From Phytobacter diazotrophicus (lineage in GTDB: Bacteria > Pseudomonadota > Gammaproteobacteria > Enterobacterales > Enterobacteriaceae): a stretch of DNA of 64,000 nucleotides. Positions within the stretch are counted from its first letter, which is position 1. Every line of letters starts with the position of its first letter. The translations under genes and the position numbers were made by a program. Where the stretch lies: assembly GCA_004346725.1 (NCBI GenBank), contig SMDE01000014.1, forward strand, positions 62,001 through 126,000. Direction: 5' to 3'. Positions 1 through 9,620 of the stretch are shown here, one piece after another. Below the pieces are notes generated by a model. The model was given only the letters and a program-made list of their open reading frames with translations, ran no database searches and was not told the DNA's origin.

Positions 1-38
1 TTTCGTTATACTACGCACAGAACAGCGTGGGAGCATTT

Positions 39-923
39 ATGATTGAATCTTATGGGCGCCTGGTCAGTCGCGCAGCTATCGCTGCGACGATCATGGCGTC
101 GTCATTATTGGTCATTAAAATTTTTGCATGGTGGTACACCGGGTCGGTTAGTATCCTGGCCGCACTGGTGGACTCGCTGGTGGATATTGCCGCATCGCTG
201 ACTAATTTGCTGGTGGTGCGCTACTCACTGCAACCTGCGGACGACGAGCATACTTTTGGACACGGGAAAGCGGAATCGCTGGCGGCGCTGGCACAAAGCA
301 TGTTTATTTCAGGTTCAGCATTATTCCTGTTTTTAACCGGTATTCAGCATCTGGCGAACCCTGAACCGATGCGTGCGCCCGGTATTGGGGTTGTGGTGAC
401 GGTGATCGCGTTGGTCTGTACTGTGATACTCGTCACTTTTCAGCGTTGGGTTGTGCGAAAAACTCAAAGCCAGGCGGTGCGGGCAGATATGCTTCATTAT
501 CAGTCTGATGTTATGATGAACGGTGCAATTCTCATCGCCCTGGGGCTGTCATGGTACGGCTGGCATCGGGCGGATGCCCTCTTCGCACTGGGGATTGGCG
601 GATATATTTTGTACAGCGCGCTGCATATGGGTTATGACGCGGTTCAGTCTTTACTGGATCGGGCATTACCCGATGCCGAACGGCAGGAAATTTTCGATAT
701 TGTCACTTCCTGGCCAGGCGTAAGCGGCGCGCACGATCTTCGCACGCGGCAGTCAGGGCCGACCCGCTTTATTCAAATACATTTGGAAATGGACGATAAC
801 CTTCCACTGGTTCAGGCGCATATTGTGGCTGAACATGTAGAGCAGGCCATTCTCCAGCGTTTTCCGGGATCGGATGTGATTATTCATCAGGATCCCTGCT
901 CAGTAGTACCTCAAGGACGATAA
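39..923 (+). CDS. fieF: Cation diffusion facilitator FieF (Zn/Fe efflux)
   Basis: Inner-membrane proton-coupled exporter of divalent iron, zinc and cadmium, homodimeric in the CDF family. The 294-residue product has the N-terminal membrane domain with the transport-site aspartates D45 and D49 in the segment [10 protein letters not shown], and the second pair in LHYQSDVMM (H153/D157 in E. coli numbering). A cytoplasmic C-terminal domain ends in [11 protein letters not shown]. The ATG at 39 is preferred over an in-frame GTG at 27: GGGAG lies six bases upstream and the resulting N-terminus matches E. coli YiiP. The C-terminus is a few residues shorter than the 300-residue E. coli protein. Identification is very secure. 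Confidence 0.96.
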   Translation: MIESYGRLVSRAAIAATIMASSLLVIKIFAWWYTGSVSILAALVDSLVDIAASLTNLLVVRYSLQPADDEHTFGHGKAESLAALAQSMFISGSALFLFLTGIQHLANPEPMRAPGIGVVVTVIALVCTVILVTFQRWVVRKTQSQAVRADMLHYQSDVMMNGAILIALGLSWYGWHRADALFALGIGGYILYSALHMGYDAVQSLLDRALPDAERQEIFDIVTSWPGVSGAHDLRTRQSGPTRFIQIHLEMDDNLPLVQAHIVAEHVEQAILQRFPGSDVIIHQDPCSVVPQGR

Positions 924-1035
924 GCGGATTCAGGCTGTCGTATTTCGTTGTAAAAGAAGTGAGTCAGACCCGATTTTTGTGTATAAATTACCGCCATATG
1001 GTCTGACCTGAATCAATTCAGCAAGCGGCAGTTGA

Positions 1036-1041
1036 TATAAT
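1036..1041 (+). promoter_or_regulatory. Candidate -10 element of pfkA
   Basis: A perfect TATAAT lies 84 bp upstream of the pfkA start. No clear -35 element is seen 17 bp upstream, so this is only a plausible promoter position in the 200-bp gap between fieF and pfkA. Confidence 0.35.
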
Positions 1042-1124
1042 ATTGCAGCATAGATGTTTACTCCCTCGCGGAGTTTTTTGGCCAACAGAACATTATTTTT
1101 GCATTCCTAAGTTCAGAGGTAGTC

Positions 1125-2087
1125 ATGATTAAGAAAATCGGTGTGTTGACAAGTGGCGGTGATGCGCCGGGCATGAACGCAGCAATTCGTGGCGTGGTCC
1201 GTGCAGCATTGACTGAAGGTCTGGAAGTAGCGGGTATTTACGATGGTTATCTCGGCCTGTACGAAGACCGCATGATTCAACTCGACCGCTATAGCGTGTC
1301 TGACATGATTAACCGTGGCGGTACATTTCTTGGTTCTGCCCGTTTCCCGGAATTCCGTGAAGAACATGTCCGCGCCGTGGCTATTGAGAACATGAAAAAG
1401 CGCGGCATTGATGCGCTGGTCGTTATCGGCGGTGACGGTTCCTATATGGGTGCGAAACGTCTGACAGAAATGGGCTTTCCATGCATCGGCCTGCCAGGCA
1501 CTATCGACAACGATGTTGCCGGTACTGACTACACCATTGGTTACTTCACCGCGCTGCATACCGTGGTAGAAGCTATCGACCGTCTGCGTGACACCTCTTC
1601 TTCTCACCAGCGTATTTCCATCGTTGAAGTGATGGGCCGCTACTGTGGCGACCTGACGCTGGCGGCGGCTATTGCTGGTGGTTGCGAATTTATCGTTCTG
1701 CCGGAAGTTGAATTCAGCCGTGAAGATCTGGTCGCTGAAATCAAAGCGGGCATCGCGAAAGGTAAAAAACACGCGATCGTGGCTATCACCGAGCACATCT
1801 GTGATATCGATGAACTGGCAAAATATATCGAAGCCGAAACGCAGCGCGAAACCCGTGCGACCGTTCTGGGTCATATTCAACGCGGCGGTTCCCCGGTTCC
1901 TTACGACCGTATTCTCGCTTCCCGCATGGGCGCATACGCAATTGAACTGCTGCTGCAGGGCCACGGTGGCCGTTGTGTCGGTATCCAGAACGAGAAGATG
2001 GTTCATCATGACATCATCGACGCTATCGAGAACATGAAGCGTCCGTTCAAAGGCGACTGGCTGGACTGCGCTAAGAAACTGTACTGA
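1125..2087 (+). CDS. pfkA: 6-phosphofructokinase I
   Basis: Cytoplasmic ATP-dependent phosphorylation of fructose 6-phosphate to fructose 1,6-bisphosphate, the committed glycolytic step. The protein is 320 residues, exactly the family length. Visible motifs are GGDAPGMN near residues 11-18 and GGDGS near 102 (ATP site), TIDND at 125-129 with the catalytic base D127, and MGRYCGDL (substrate site). Known E. coli PfkA is an allosteric tetramer inhibited by phosphoenolpyruvate. It stands as a single gene with its own terminator and a RAGGTAGTC-like ribosome site just before the ATG. Confidence 0.98.
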   Translation: MIKKIGVLTSGGDAPGMNAAIRGVVRAALTEGLEVAGIYDGYLGLYEDRMIQLDRYSVSDMINRGGTFLGSARFPEFREEHVRAVAIENMKKRGIDALVVIGGDGSYMGAKRLTEMGFPCIGLPGTIDNDVAGTDYTIGYFTALHTVVEAIDRLRDTSSSHQRISIVEVMGRYCGDLTLAAAIAGGCEFIVLPEVEFSREDLVAEIKAGIAKGKKHAIVAITEHICDIDELAKYIEAETQRETRATVLGHIQRGGSPVPYDRILASRMGAYAIELLLQGHGGRCVGIQNEKMVHHDIIDAIENMKRPFKGDWLDCAKKLY

Positions 2088-2095
2088 TTACCTTA

Positions 2096-2124
2096 AACGC
2101 CCTCCCCTGGGAGGGCGTTTCTTT
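2096..2124 (+). terminator. Rho-independent terminator of pfkA
   Basis: Stem AACGCCCTCCC / GGGAGGGCGTT with a short CT loop, followed by TTCTTTG, starting 9 bp after the pfkA stop. Confidence 0.85.
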
Positions 2125-2234
2125 GCCTTCTGTTATTTCCTAAAGTTATAGCCAATCTTTTTTTATTCTTTAATCATTGGTCTGCTTTCTGGCAGGCTGA
2201 GCACATCAAAATAGATAACCTGAGAGAGTGGGCG

Positions 2235-3224
2235 ATGAATAAATGGGGCGTGGGGTTAACTTTGCTGCTGGCATCCGGCAGCGTTCTGGCAAAGGATATT
2301 CAGTTATTAAACGTTTCGTACGATCCAACGCGTGAATTGTACGAGCAATACAACAAAGCGTTCAGCGCCCACTGGAAACAGGAAACGGGCGATAACGTCA
2401 CGATTCGTCAGTCACACGGCGGCTCAGGCAAACAGGCAACCTCGGTTATCAACGGTCTTGATGCCGATGTCGTGACCCTGGCGCTGGCGTATGATGTTGA
2501 TGCGATTGCCGAGCGTGGCAGCATCGACAAAAACTGGATCAAACGCCTGCCGGATAACTCCGCACCTTACACCTCCACCATCGTTTTCCTGGTACGTAAA
2601 GGCAACCCAAAACAGATTCATGACTGGAATGATTTAATCAAACCGGGCGTGTCGGTCATTACCCCGAACCCGAAAAGCTCTGGCGGCGCACGCTGGAACT
2701 ACCTGGCTGCGTGGGGTTATGCCCTGCATCAGAACGGTGGCGATCAGGCTAAAGCGCAGGAGTTCGTGAAAGCGCTGTATAAAAACGTCGAGGTGCTGGA
2801 CTCCGGTGCGCGCGGCGCGACCAATACCTTCGTAGAACGTGGTATCGGCGATGTGCTGATTGCCTGGGAAAACGAAGCGCTGCTGGCAACGAACGAGCTG
2901 GGCAAAGATAAGTTTGAAATCGTGACGCCAAGTGAATCCATTCTTGCGGAGCCAACCGTGTCTGTTGTCGATAAAGTTGTCGAGAAGAAAGGCACGCAGA
3001 AAGTGGCAGAAGCTTACCTGAAATATCTCTACTCCCCGGAAGGGCAAGAGATAGCGGCGAAGAACTTCTACCGTCCGCGTGACAAAGACGTGGCGGCAAA
3101 ATACGCAAATGAATTCCCGAAACTGAAATTGTTCACCATTGACGATGTCTTTGGCGGCTGGACGAAAGCGCAGAAAGAGCACTTCTCCAACGGCGGCAAG
3201 TTCGACGAAATCAGCAAACGCTAA
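2235..3224 (+). CDS. sbp: Periplasmic sulfate-binding protein
   Basis: Periplasmic sulfate receptor that delivers sulfate to the CysTWA ABC transporter, encoded elsewhere. The product is 329 residues, as in E. coli. A classic signal peptide ([19 protein letters not shown]) is followed by the mature start [17 protein letters not shown], and the family signatures QSHGGSGKQ and [14 protein letters not shown] are present. In E. coli expression depends on CysB under sulfur limitation. The 147-bp upstream gap is long enough for such control, but no defined site was identified. Monocistronic, with a terminator downstream. Confidence 0.97.
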   Translation: MNKWGVGLTLLLASGSVLAKDIQLLNVSYDPTRELYEQYNKAFSAHWKQETGDNVTIRQSHGGSGKQATSVINGLDADVVTLALAYDVDAIAERGSIDKNWIKRLPDNSAPYTSTIVFLVRKGNPKQIHDWNDLIKPGVSVITPNPKSSGGARWNYLAAWGYALHQNGGDQAKAQEFVKALYKNVEVLDSGARGATNTFVERGIGDVLIAWENEALLATNELGKDKFEIVTPSESILAEPTVSVVDKVVEKKGTQKVAEAYLKYLYSPEGQEIAAKNFYRPRDKDVAAKYANEFPKLKLFTIDDVFGGWTKAQKEHFSNGGKFDEISKR

Positions 3225-3238
3225 CCTTAATCCTCCAG

Positions 3239-3262
3239 CGGCCCTTAACAGGGCCGTTTTCG
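3239..3262 (+). terminator. Rho-independent terminator of sbp
   Basis: Stem CGGCCC / GGGCCG around a TTAACA loop, followed by TTTTCGTTTT. Confidence 0.85.
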
Positions 3263-3320
3263 TTTTATCCCAACCGATCTCTGCGCTATGCTTCCTGTTC
3301 CTCCCTGTAAGGAGAGATCG

Positions 3321-4076
3321 ATGAAAACAGTGCGCCTGTTTGGCATAGCGTTGTTGATTGCGGTGGCTGCGGCCGTGGTGGGTGGTGAATACTTGTGGAA
3401 CAGCAGTAAACGTGACGTATTGCGTCATATCGTGCTTGAGCAGTGTGTGCCGAATCAGCGGAACAACCATCTACCCGCGCCCTGTGCGCAGGTTAATCTC
3501 GACAGTGGTTACGTGTTGCTTAAAGACCGCAACGGACCATTACAGTATCTGCTGATGCCAACGTACCGTATCAACGGTATTGAAAGCCCGCTGTTATTAA
3601 AATCCCACACACCCAATTTTCTCTGGCAGGCCTGGCAATCGCGCGGCGTGCTGGGTAAAACGCGGGGAACCCCACTCCCGGATAATGCCCTATCGCTGAC
3701 AATTAACTCTCGCGTCGGCCGTACCCAGAACCATTTCCATATCCATATTTCTTGCCTGCGCGAAGACGTGCGTGTGAAGCTTGATCAGCAAGCCTCGCGT
3801 ATCAGCAGTCAGTGGCTGGCCTTTCCGGGCGGCATTCTTGGGCATCCTTATCTGGCGCGCCGCGTAACGGAAGCTGAACTGGTACAGCGAAGCCCGTTTT
3901 TAATGCTGGCGGAAGAGGTGCCGACAGCGCGTGAACATATGGGGCGCTACGGCATGGCGATGATACAGCAGGCTGATGGCTCCTTTGTGCTGCTGGCGAC
4001 GGAGCGTAATCTGCTCGCCTTTAACCGTGGTTCCGCCGAGGAAATTCAGGATCATCAATGTAATATCCTGAAATAG
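3321..4076 (+). CDS. cdh: CDP-diacylglycerol pyrophosphatase
   Basis: Inner-membrane-anchored enzyme that hydrolyses CDP-diacylglycerol to phosphatidate and CMP in phospholipid turnover. The 251-residue product matches E. coli Cdh in length. It has an N-terminal hydrophobic anchor (residues 5-25) and the HIT-like catalytic segment NHFHIHISC around residue 150. The start at 3321 is chosen over an upstream in-frame ATG at 3288 because AAGGAG precedes it at good spacing and the shorter form aligns with the family. The N-terminal half is notably diverged from E. coli, while the segment [17 protein letters not shown] is well conserved. Confidence 0.93.
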   Translation: MKTVRLFGIALLIAVAAAVVGGEYLWNSSKRDVLRHIVLEQCVPNQRNNHLPAPCAQVNLDSGYVLLKDRNGPLQYLLMPTYRINGIESPLLLKSHTPNFLWQAWQSRGVLGKTRGTPLPDNALSLTINSRVGRTQNHFHIHISCLREDVRVKLDQQASRISSQWLAFPGGILGHPYLARRVTEAELVQRSPFLMLAEEVPTAREHMGRYGMAMIQQADGSFVLLATERNLLAFNRGSAEEIQDHQCNILK

Positions 4077-4149
4077 CCCCACCAGTTTTGGCGTTTACCA
4101 GGCAAGCCTGTCGCCGTAGACTTGCCGATAAATTCTACAGGAGACAGGT

Positions 4150-5454
4150 ATGTCGCTCTGGTTTACTCACCCTCTGTTTCTGCCTTCCGTCATTATTGGC
4201 CTCACTATTGTGCTGTGGGCTACCTCGTTGCTGCCGGAATTCATCACGGCGCTGCTGTTTTTTGCCGCTGCGATGGTGGCGAAGATTGCGCCGCCGGACG
4301 TCATTTTCGGCGGTTTTGCCTCCTCCGCTTTCTGGCTGGTATTTAGCGGTTTTGTCCTGGGGGTCGCCATTCGGAAAACGGGGCTGGCCGACCGGGCCGC
4401 GCGGGCGCTGTCGGCCCGGCTAACCGATTCGTGGTTGCAAATGGTCGCAAGCGTTGTATTGCTGAGCTATGCGCTGGCGTTTGTTATGCCGTCGAACATG
4501 GGACGTATTGCTCTACTGATGCCGATTGTGGCGGCGATGGCGGCGCGTGCGGGCATCAACGAAGGAACGCGCTCCTGGTATGGCCTTGCGCTGGCGGTGG
4601 GGTTTGGCACCTTCCAGTTGTCGGCGACGATTTTACCCGCCAATGTGCCCAATCTGGTGATGAGCGGGGCGGCGGAAGGATCCTACGGTATTCATCTCAA
4701 CTATCTGCCGTATCTGCTGTTGCATACGCCGGTGCTGGGCATTCTGAAAGGCCTCATCCTGATTGGTCTTATCTGCTGGCTTTTCCCCGGGCAGCCGCAT
4801 GCGCCAAAAGACCTTACGCCGCCGGAACCCATGAGCCGGGAGGAGAAGCGCCTTGCCTGGCTGCTGGCGGTGGTCTTAACGATGTGGGTCACGGAGAGCT
4901 GGCACGGCATTGGCCCGGCCTGGACGGGGCTGGCTGCCGCCTGTATTACTCTGCTGCCGCGCGTTGGGTTTATTAATGGTGATGAGTTTTCCAGTGGGGT
5001 AAATATCCGCACCTGTATTTATGTCGCCGGGATCCTTGGGCTGGCCATTACGGTCACGCAAACGGGGATTGGGGCGGCGGTAGGGAATGCGCTGCTGCAC
5101 ATCATGCCGCTGGATCCGGCGCATCCTTTTACCAGCTTCCTGGCGCTCACCGGCACCACGACCGCGCTCAACTTCATTATGACGGCGAATGGTGTACCTG
5201 CGCTTTTTACCACGCTGGCGCAGAGTTTTTCCGATGCAACGGGCTTCCCGCTACTGTCGGTGATTATGATTCAGGTGCTGGGATATTCCACTCCACTGCT
5301 GCCGTATCAGGCGTCACCGATCGTAGTGGCCATGGCATTAGGCAAAGTACCGGCACGGGCGGGGATGTTGTTGTGTATTGCCCTGGCGGTGGCAACGTAT
5401 CTGGTGCTGCTGCCGCTGGATTATGCGTGGTTTAGTGTGCTGGGGAAATTGTAG
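4150..5454 (+). CDS. SLC13/DASS-family anion permease
   Basis: Polytopic inner-membrane protein of 434 residues with about 11-12 hydrophobic segments. The two-fold internal layout and the loop segments SNMGRIALLMPI, LPANVPNLVMSGAAEG and TTTALNFIMTANG resemble the divalent anion:sodium symporter (SLC13/CitT-like) family, which takes up dicarboxylates, sulfate or related anions. The substrate cannot be told from sequence. The start is supported by ACAGGAG just upstream. It lies 73 bp after cdh on the same strand and has no counterpart at this place in E. coli K-12, so it is an accessory gene. Confidence 0.75.
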   Translation: MSLWFTHPLFLPSVIIGLTIVLWATSLLPEFITALLFFAAAMVAKIAPPDVIFGGFASSAFWLVFSGFVLGVAIRKTGLADRAARALSARLTDSWLQMVASVVLLSYALAFVMPSNMGRIALLMPIVAAMAARAGINEGTRSWYGLALAVGFGTFQLSATILPANVPNLVMSGAAEGSYGIHLNYLPYLLLHTPVLGILKGLILIGLICWLFPGQPHAPKDLTPPEPMSREEKRLAWLLAVVLTMWVTESWHGIGPAWTGLAAACITLLPRVGFINGDEFSSGVNIRTCIYVAGILGLAITVTQTGIGAAVGNALLHIMPLDPAHPFTSFLALTGTTTALNFIMTANGVPALFTTLAQSFSDATGFPLLSVIMIQVLGYSTPLLPYQASPIVVAMALGKVPARAGMLLCIALAVATYLVLLPLDYAWFSVLGKL

Positions 5455-5524
5455 TTCTGGCGCGATCTGCCCCTCACACTGGCCTTTGTGGGGGGCTACC
5501 AAGTCTGTACAAAGACGAGGTGAA

Positions 5525-6451
5525 TTACGGCAGTGCGTTTATGATTTTGTGTAATACCGTTCTTAGCCAGTTCAGCGGCATATCGTTATCACAGCATTTA
5601 TGCCACAGCAGCGAGAGGGCAATTTCCGGCGTCTCAACCGGAACGGGGCTACAGCGTAAACCGTAATGGGAAATCCAGTCGGCAGCCAGCCCGGAGGGGA
5701 CAGTCGCTAAAGCGGGTATGCGTTTCAGCAGCGGCGGCAGAGAAGAAAAATGCGGCGTAACGTAACGCACCCTTCGTGATCTCCCCTGCAATGCTAACTG
5801 TTCGTCGACGGCGCTCCATGCCGCACCGCGATAGGAAACCAGTACGTGGTCATGCTCCACGTAATCATTTACCGTCAGCGGTGCTTCCAGCGAAAGCTGA
5901 TCGGGGTGCCAGAACGTACAAAAGTTGAGTGAACGGAGATGTTCACGCCTCAACGTGGCGGCGGTGCTCTGACCAACCGAAATCGCCAGGTCTATCTCCC
6001 TTTGGATCACTTGCTCACCATCCCGGAACGGATCGCTGGCTGCCACCTGCAAGGTGATTCCCGGCGCTTCGCGTGTCATGTATGCCTGTAATTCCGGCAT
6101 CAGCCAGCGCTCCACCCAGTCGCTCATCCCCAGACGAAACACATGGCTTGCCTTCGCCGGGGTAAATGACGGTGGTTGAAAAAGAACATACTGCATCTGT
6201 TCCATCAGGGGGCCGATTGAGGCAATAAGCGCTTCGGCACGCGGCGTCGGTACCATGCCTCCTGCGGTACGCACAAACAGGGGATCGTCGAACATGTCAC
6301 GCAACCTGGCCAGCGCATTACTGACCGCCGGTTGCCCCAGATGCAGTTTTTCAGCGGTACGTGACACGCTGCCTTCCCGCTGCAGGACTAACAGTACCGT
6401 CAACAAATTCAGATCGATACGATGAAAATCATTTTCTCTGATAGTGAACAT
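5525..6451 (-). CDS. LysR-family transcriptional regulator
   Basis: DNA-binding regulator of 308 residues. The N-terminal winged helix-turn-helix reads LNLLTVLLVLQREGSVSRT, followed by LGQPAVSNALARLRD and DPLFVRTAGGMVPT, which resembles the NodD/NahR/YbeF branch of LysR proteins. A periplasmic-binding-like effector domain follows. The ATG at 6451 gives the usual family length; a GTG at 6502 would add 17 residues. It is divergent from the adjacent metallo-hydrolase gene with about 80 bp between them. Inference: it controls that neighbour in response to an unknown small molecule. Not recognised as a named gene. Confidence 0.85.
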   Translation of the reverse strand: MFTIRENDFHRIDLNLLTVLLVLQREGSVSRTAEKLHLGQPAVSNALARLRDMFDDPLFVRTAGGMVPTPRAEALIASIGPLMEQMQYVLFQPPSFTPAKASHVFRLGMSDWVERWLMPELQAYMTREAPGITLQVAASDPFRDGEQVIQREIDLAISVGQSTAATLRREHLRSLNFCTFWHPDQLSLEAPLTVNDYVEHDHVLVSYRGAAWSAVDEQLALQGRSRRVRYVTPHFSSLPPLLKRIPALATVPSGLAADWISHYGLRCSPVPVETPEIALSLLWHKCCDNDMPLNWLRTVLHKIINALP

Positions 6452-6532
6452 TATATTAATCAATTTGAGTGATACTGGGTTGCTGAGGATACTGCTGAGC
6501 ACGGTTAAATGACACTGTGATGAGGCAATTTT

Positions 6533-7486
6533 ATGAAAATGATACTGGCGCTGGTGGCGACACTTCTCTTTTCCAGCCAGCTTCTGGCCGCCGGGCAGAC
6601 GAGTGCGCTGGATGAACAGGCTCCCGGTTACTATCGCATGAAACTGGGCAAGCTGAGGGTTACAGCCGTATCCGACGGCACGGTGACGGTCCCCCTGAAT
6701 AAACTGCTGACGAACATCTCACCGGAAAAATTACGCCAGGCGATGGCTGGCGAAGCAATGACGCCGCAGGCAGAAACCTCGATTAACGCCTATGTCATCG
6801 ACGATGGCAAAAAACGTATTTTAGTGGATACCGGCGCCGGTGAGCTATTCGGTAGTCAGGGCGGGCATCTGCTGGAAAACCTTGCCGCAGCAGGGTATCC
6901 GGCTGAATCCATTGATGATGTATTGCTGACCCATATTCATGCCGATCACTCTGGCGGTGTGTCACGTGCCGGCAAACCCGCCTTTGCGAATGCTGACGTG
7001 TATGTAGACAAACGCGATGTCGACTTCTGGCTTAACCCGTCAAACGTCAATAAGGTGGAGCCAGGTGAAGCACACACTTTTGCTGAAAGTGAAAAGACGC
7101 TTCGTCCGGTCATCAATGCCGGGCGGCTAAAAACATTCCAGGCGCCTGCAGCTCTTATGGAGGGGATCCGTGCGGAATCTACCGCGGGTCATACGCCGGG
7201 CAGCGTACTGTATCGTGTGGAAAGTGAAGGTCAGACACTGGTTTTATGGGGCGATATTATCCACGCCAAAGCGGTACAAATGCCCGATCCGCACGTGGCA
7301 ATACACTTTGACGTCAACCGCCAGCAGGCCATTAAAACGCGGGAGCGTGTGCTCAAACAGGCTGCGGAGCAGGGGTATTGGGTCGCCGCCGCACATATTT
7401 CTTTTCCGGGGTTTGGCCATGTAAAGCGTGAGGGAGACGGGTATCGCTGGGTGGAAAGTAACTATACGACCCAGTTAGGACAATAA
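6533..7486 (+). CDS. Exported MBL-fold metallo-hydrolase
   Basis: A 317-residue protein with a Sec signal peptide (MKMILALVATLLFSSQLLAA, cleavage near residue 20), so the enzyme is periplasmic or secreted. The metallo-beta-lactamase metal-binding set is complete: THIHADH at 133-139, TAGHTPGS, GDIIH, and a late HISFPGFGH. The final motif and the overall layout resemble the methyl parathion hydrolase / quorum-quenching lactonase-like branch, which is known to cleave phosphotriesters or lactones. The physiological substrate is unknown. The divergent LysR gene probably regulates it. Not present at this locus in E. coli K-12. Confidence 0.82.
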   Translation: MKMILALVATLLFSSQLLAAGQTSALDEQAPGYYRMKLGKLRVTAVSDGTVTVPLNKLLTNISPEKLRQAMAGEAMTPQAETSINAYVIDDGKKRILVDTGAGELFGSQGGHLLENLAAAGYPAESIDDVLLTHIHADHSGGVSRAGKPAFANADVYVDKRDVDFWLNPSNVNKVEPGEAHTFAESEKTLRPVINAGRLKTFQAPAALMEGIRAESTAGHTPGSVLYRVESEGQTLVLWGDIIHAKAVQMPDPHVAIHFDVNRQQAIKTRERVLKQAAEQGYWVAAAHISFPGFGHVKREGDGYRWVESNYTTQLGQ

Positions 7487-7546
7487 CCTGCATAGATTCT
7501 GGATGCCCGCATCGATAAAGCCGGGGCGGTAACCAGGTTAAGAGCG

Positions 7547-7572
7547 TATCTCTCCCCTTGAGGGGAGAGATA
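7547..7572. repeat. Palindrome TATCTCTCCCC...GGGGAGAGATA
   Basis: Perfect 11-bp arms around TTGA between the converging hydrolase and tpiA genes. It belongs with the similar intergenic palindromes near 11637, 58764 and 60228. It could act as a bidirectional terminator but has no T tract. Confidence 0.7.
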
Positions 7573-7625
7573 ACGTGAACACTCTCCGCCTTAAAAGGAA
7601 GTGAGTGCCCACAGGGGCAAGCGAA

Positions 7626-8390
7626 TTACGCTTTAGCTGCTTCTGCTGCTTTAACGATCACCGCGAAAGCGTCAGCTTTCAGGGATGCACCGCCAACCAG
7701 CGCGCCGTCGATATCCGGCTGGGTGAACAGCTCAGCAGCGTTAGCTGCGTTAACGGAACCGCCGTACTGAATGATAACCTGCTCAGCCACTTTCGCGTCT
7801 GCTTTAGCAATGTGGTCACGGATGAATTTATGAACCGCCTGAGCCTGAGCCGGCGTCGCGGATTTGCCGGTGCCGATTGCCCATACGGGTTCGTAAGCGA
7901 TGACCGCGCCTTCAAATGCCGCTGCGCCCTGAGTTTTCAGAACTGCGTCGATCTGACGTGCACACACTTCTTCGGTTTTGCCCGCTTCGTTTTCTGCTTC
8001 GGTTTCACCGATGCACAGAACCGGAATCAGACCTTGTTCTTTCAGAACGGCGAATTTTTTAGCAATGAGTTCGTCAGATTCTGCGTGGTAAGTACGACGC
8101 TCGGAGTGGCCGATAATGATGTACTGCGCGCCGATATCTTTGAGCATTTCAGCGGAGGTTTCGCCGGTGAATGCGCCAGTCAGGTTAACGTCGACGTTCT
8201 GAGCGCCCAGAATGATGTGGCTGCCTGCAGCGGCTTGCTTAGCCAGATCCAGGTACATAGCCGGCGGAGCGATAGCAACGCCACAACCTGTCACGCCAGC
8301 CAGCTCTTTACGCAGGTTAGCTACCAGTTCGTTTACCATGTGGCGGCTGCCGTTCAGTTTCCAGTTACCCATCACTAAAGGATGTCGCAT
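7626..8390 (-). CDS. tpiA: Triosephosphate isomerase
   Basis: Cytoplasmic interconversion of dihydroxyacetone phosphate and glyceraldehyde 3-phosphate. The 254-residue TIM-barrel protein carries the substrate lysine in MGNWKLNG (K11), the electrophilic histidine in IGHSERR (about residue 95), the catalytic glutamate in [10 protein letters not shown] (about residue 167) and the phosphate-binding loop GGSVNAANA. It is one residue shorter than E. coli TpiA, ending in AAEAAKA. Transcribed alone, converging on the metallo-hydrolase gene. Confidence 0.98.
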   Translation of the reverse strand: MRHPLVMGNWKLNGSRHMVNELVANLRKELAGVTGCGVAIAPPAMYLDLAKQAAAGSHIILGAQNVDVNLTGAFTGETSAEMLKDIGAQYIIIGHSERRTYHAESDELIAKKFAVLKEQGLIPVLCIGETEAENEAGKTEEVCARQIDAVLKTQGAAAFEGAVIAYEPVWAIGTGKSATPAQAQAVHKFIRDHIAKADAKVAEQVIIQYGGSVNAANAAELFTQPDIDGALVGGASLKADAFAVIVKAAEAAKA

Positions 8391-8500
8391 TTGAATTCTC
8401 CACGCTATAAGAGCGAATTTAAGTAAGATGTCTGCCCGTCAGGGCAGTTTGGTCTGTGAAACAGTATAGAGAGTCGTCATGGGAAAGGCTTTGCTTTTTG

Positions 8501-9088
8501 TCATTTATTGTCGCCTTCCAGGCTTTCAGATAGCGCCAGCTTAATCGGTTCAACAGCGAAGGTCAGCCCCTTTTCGCCGTCATCTGCTACAACATAACGG
8601 ATAGCCCCTTCCGTTTCGGCATACCAGAGCTTGTTTTTGCCGTTGTTCAGTAATTTTTGCAGCTTTTGCAGACTTTGCGCTTTGGTCAGCGTCGGTGAGA
8701 ACGCGCGAATCAGCGCCGCCATATACTCCTGGGCTTTCGCTTTGGCCGCCTTTTGCTCTGGCCCCCGGACCGGTAGCCAGGTCATCTGCATGGATTTAAT
8801 TTTCAACGTGCCGCGTTCCAGCGCCGTGGAGGCATACAAGTTGTCGTTAATTTTGGTCGCGGCGCGGGTCAGGCGTTCAGTATCACCACGCGAATCGACA
8901 GCGCGAAATTCATTGAGCTGCAGGTCGGGATTATCTTCGTTGAATTTTTCCCTGAACTGGCTGATGGATTGTTCGAAGGTGGGAGCACCCGGCAGCAGAT
9001 ACGGGGCCGCCGCCGCAGGTGGCGTATCCTCTGCGATGGCATAGTGATTGATGAAGAGCGCCGTAAACAGGAGCCACCAGGTTTTCAT
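8501..9088 (-). CDS. yiiQ: DUF1454 periplasmic protein YiiQ
   Basis: Uncharacterised protein of about 195 residues with an N-terminal signal peptide (MKTWWLLFTALFINHYAIA) and a mature part typical of YiiQ, including STALERGTLKIKSMQMTWLP and FAVEPIKLALSESLEG. Several starts are possible: ATG at 9088, ATG at 9094 and GTG at 9103. The GAGG sequence upstream fits 9088 best in spacing. It lies in the conserved tpiA-yiiQ-yiiR-fpr order. No function is known; export to the periplasm is the only supported inference. Confidence 0.88.
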   Translation of the reverse strand: MKTWWLLFTALFINHYAIAEDTPPAAAAPYLLPGAPTFEQSISQFREKFNEDNPDLQLNEFRAVDSRGDTERLTRAATKINDNLYASTALERGTLKIKSMQMTWLPVRGPEQKAAKAKAQEYMAALIRAFSPTLTKAQSLQKLQKLLNNGKNKLWYAETEGAIRYVVADDGEKGLTFAVEPIKLALSESLEGDNK

Positions 9089-9200
9089 TAACATCGTCCT
9101 CACTTCTCTTTGCTCACGATTAAAACGATAACAGTCTGGCTTGTCAAAAACTCACGCGACCAGGGTAAACTACGCAGCACTACAATTAAAGGAACCTTAC

Positions 9201-9620
9201 ATGGGTATTCAGCAGTGGTTGTTCTCATTTAAAGGCCGCATTGGTCGTCGTGATTTCTGGATCTGGACCGTTATCTGGGTGCTGGCGATGGCGGCGTTGT
9301 TTTACGCGGTCAGTTTTGAACTTCTGGCCAGCCAAAATGCCGCGTTTATGCTGGTTTGCCTGCTCTGGCCAACCGCGTGTGTGATTGTGAAACGACTGCA
9401 TGACCGCAATAAGTCTGGCAGTTGGTCGTTGTTATTTATTCTTGCCTGGATGCTGCTGGCAGGGCACTGGGAGATACTTGGCGGTACATGGCAATGGGTT
9501 GTTGGCCGCTTCGTGCCGGTGCTGATTATGGTGACAATGCTCATCGACCTGGGCGCGTTTATTGGCACCCAGGGCGAGAACAAGTTCGGCAAAGATACGC
9601 TTGAAGTACAGTTCCGCTGA
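9201..9620 (+). CDS. yiiR: DUF805 inner-membrane protein YiiR
   Basis: Small membrane protein of 139 residues in the DUF805 family: FSFKGRIGRRDFWIW at the N-terminus, then about four hydrophobic segments and the family motif VKRLHDRNKSG between them. The ATG at 9201 follows AAAGGA at good spacing and starts at the conserved domain; longer in-frame extensions have no family support. Function unknown. Its stop codon directly abuts the stop codon of the converging fpr gene. Confidence 0.88.
   Translation: MGIQQWLFSFKGRIGRRDFWIWTVIWVLAMAALFYAVSFELLASQNAAFMLVCLLWPTACVIVKRLHDRNKSGSWSLLFILAWMLLAGHWEILGGTWQWVVGRFVPVLIMVTMLIDLGAFIGTQGENKFGKDTLEVQFR

Noticed and set aside
1113-2009. 298-codon open frame antisense to pfkA
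   Set aside because: It is a shadow of high-codon-bias pfkA, with low-complexity composition and no ribosome site or family resemblance.
7605-8378. 257-codon open frame antisense to tpiA
   Set aside because: Phenylalanine- and cysteine-rich translation typical of an antisense shadow of a highly expressed gene.
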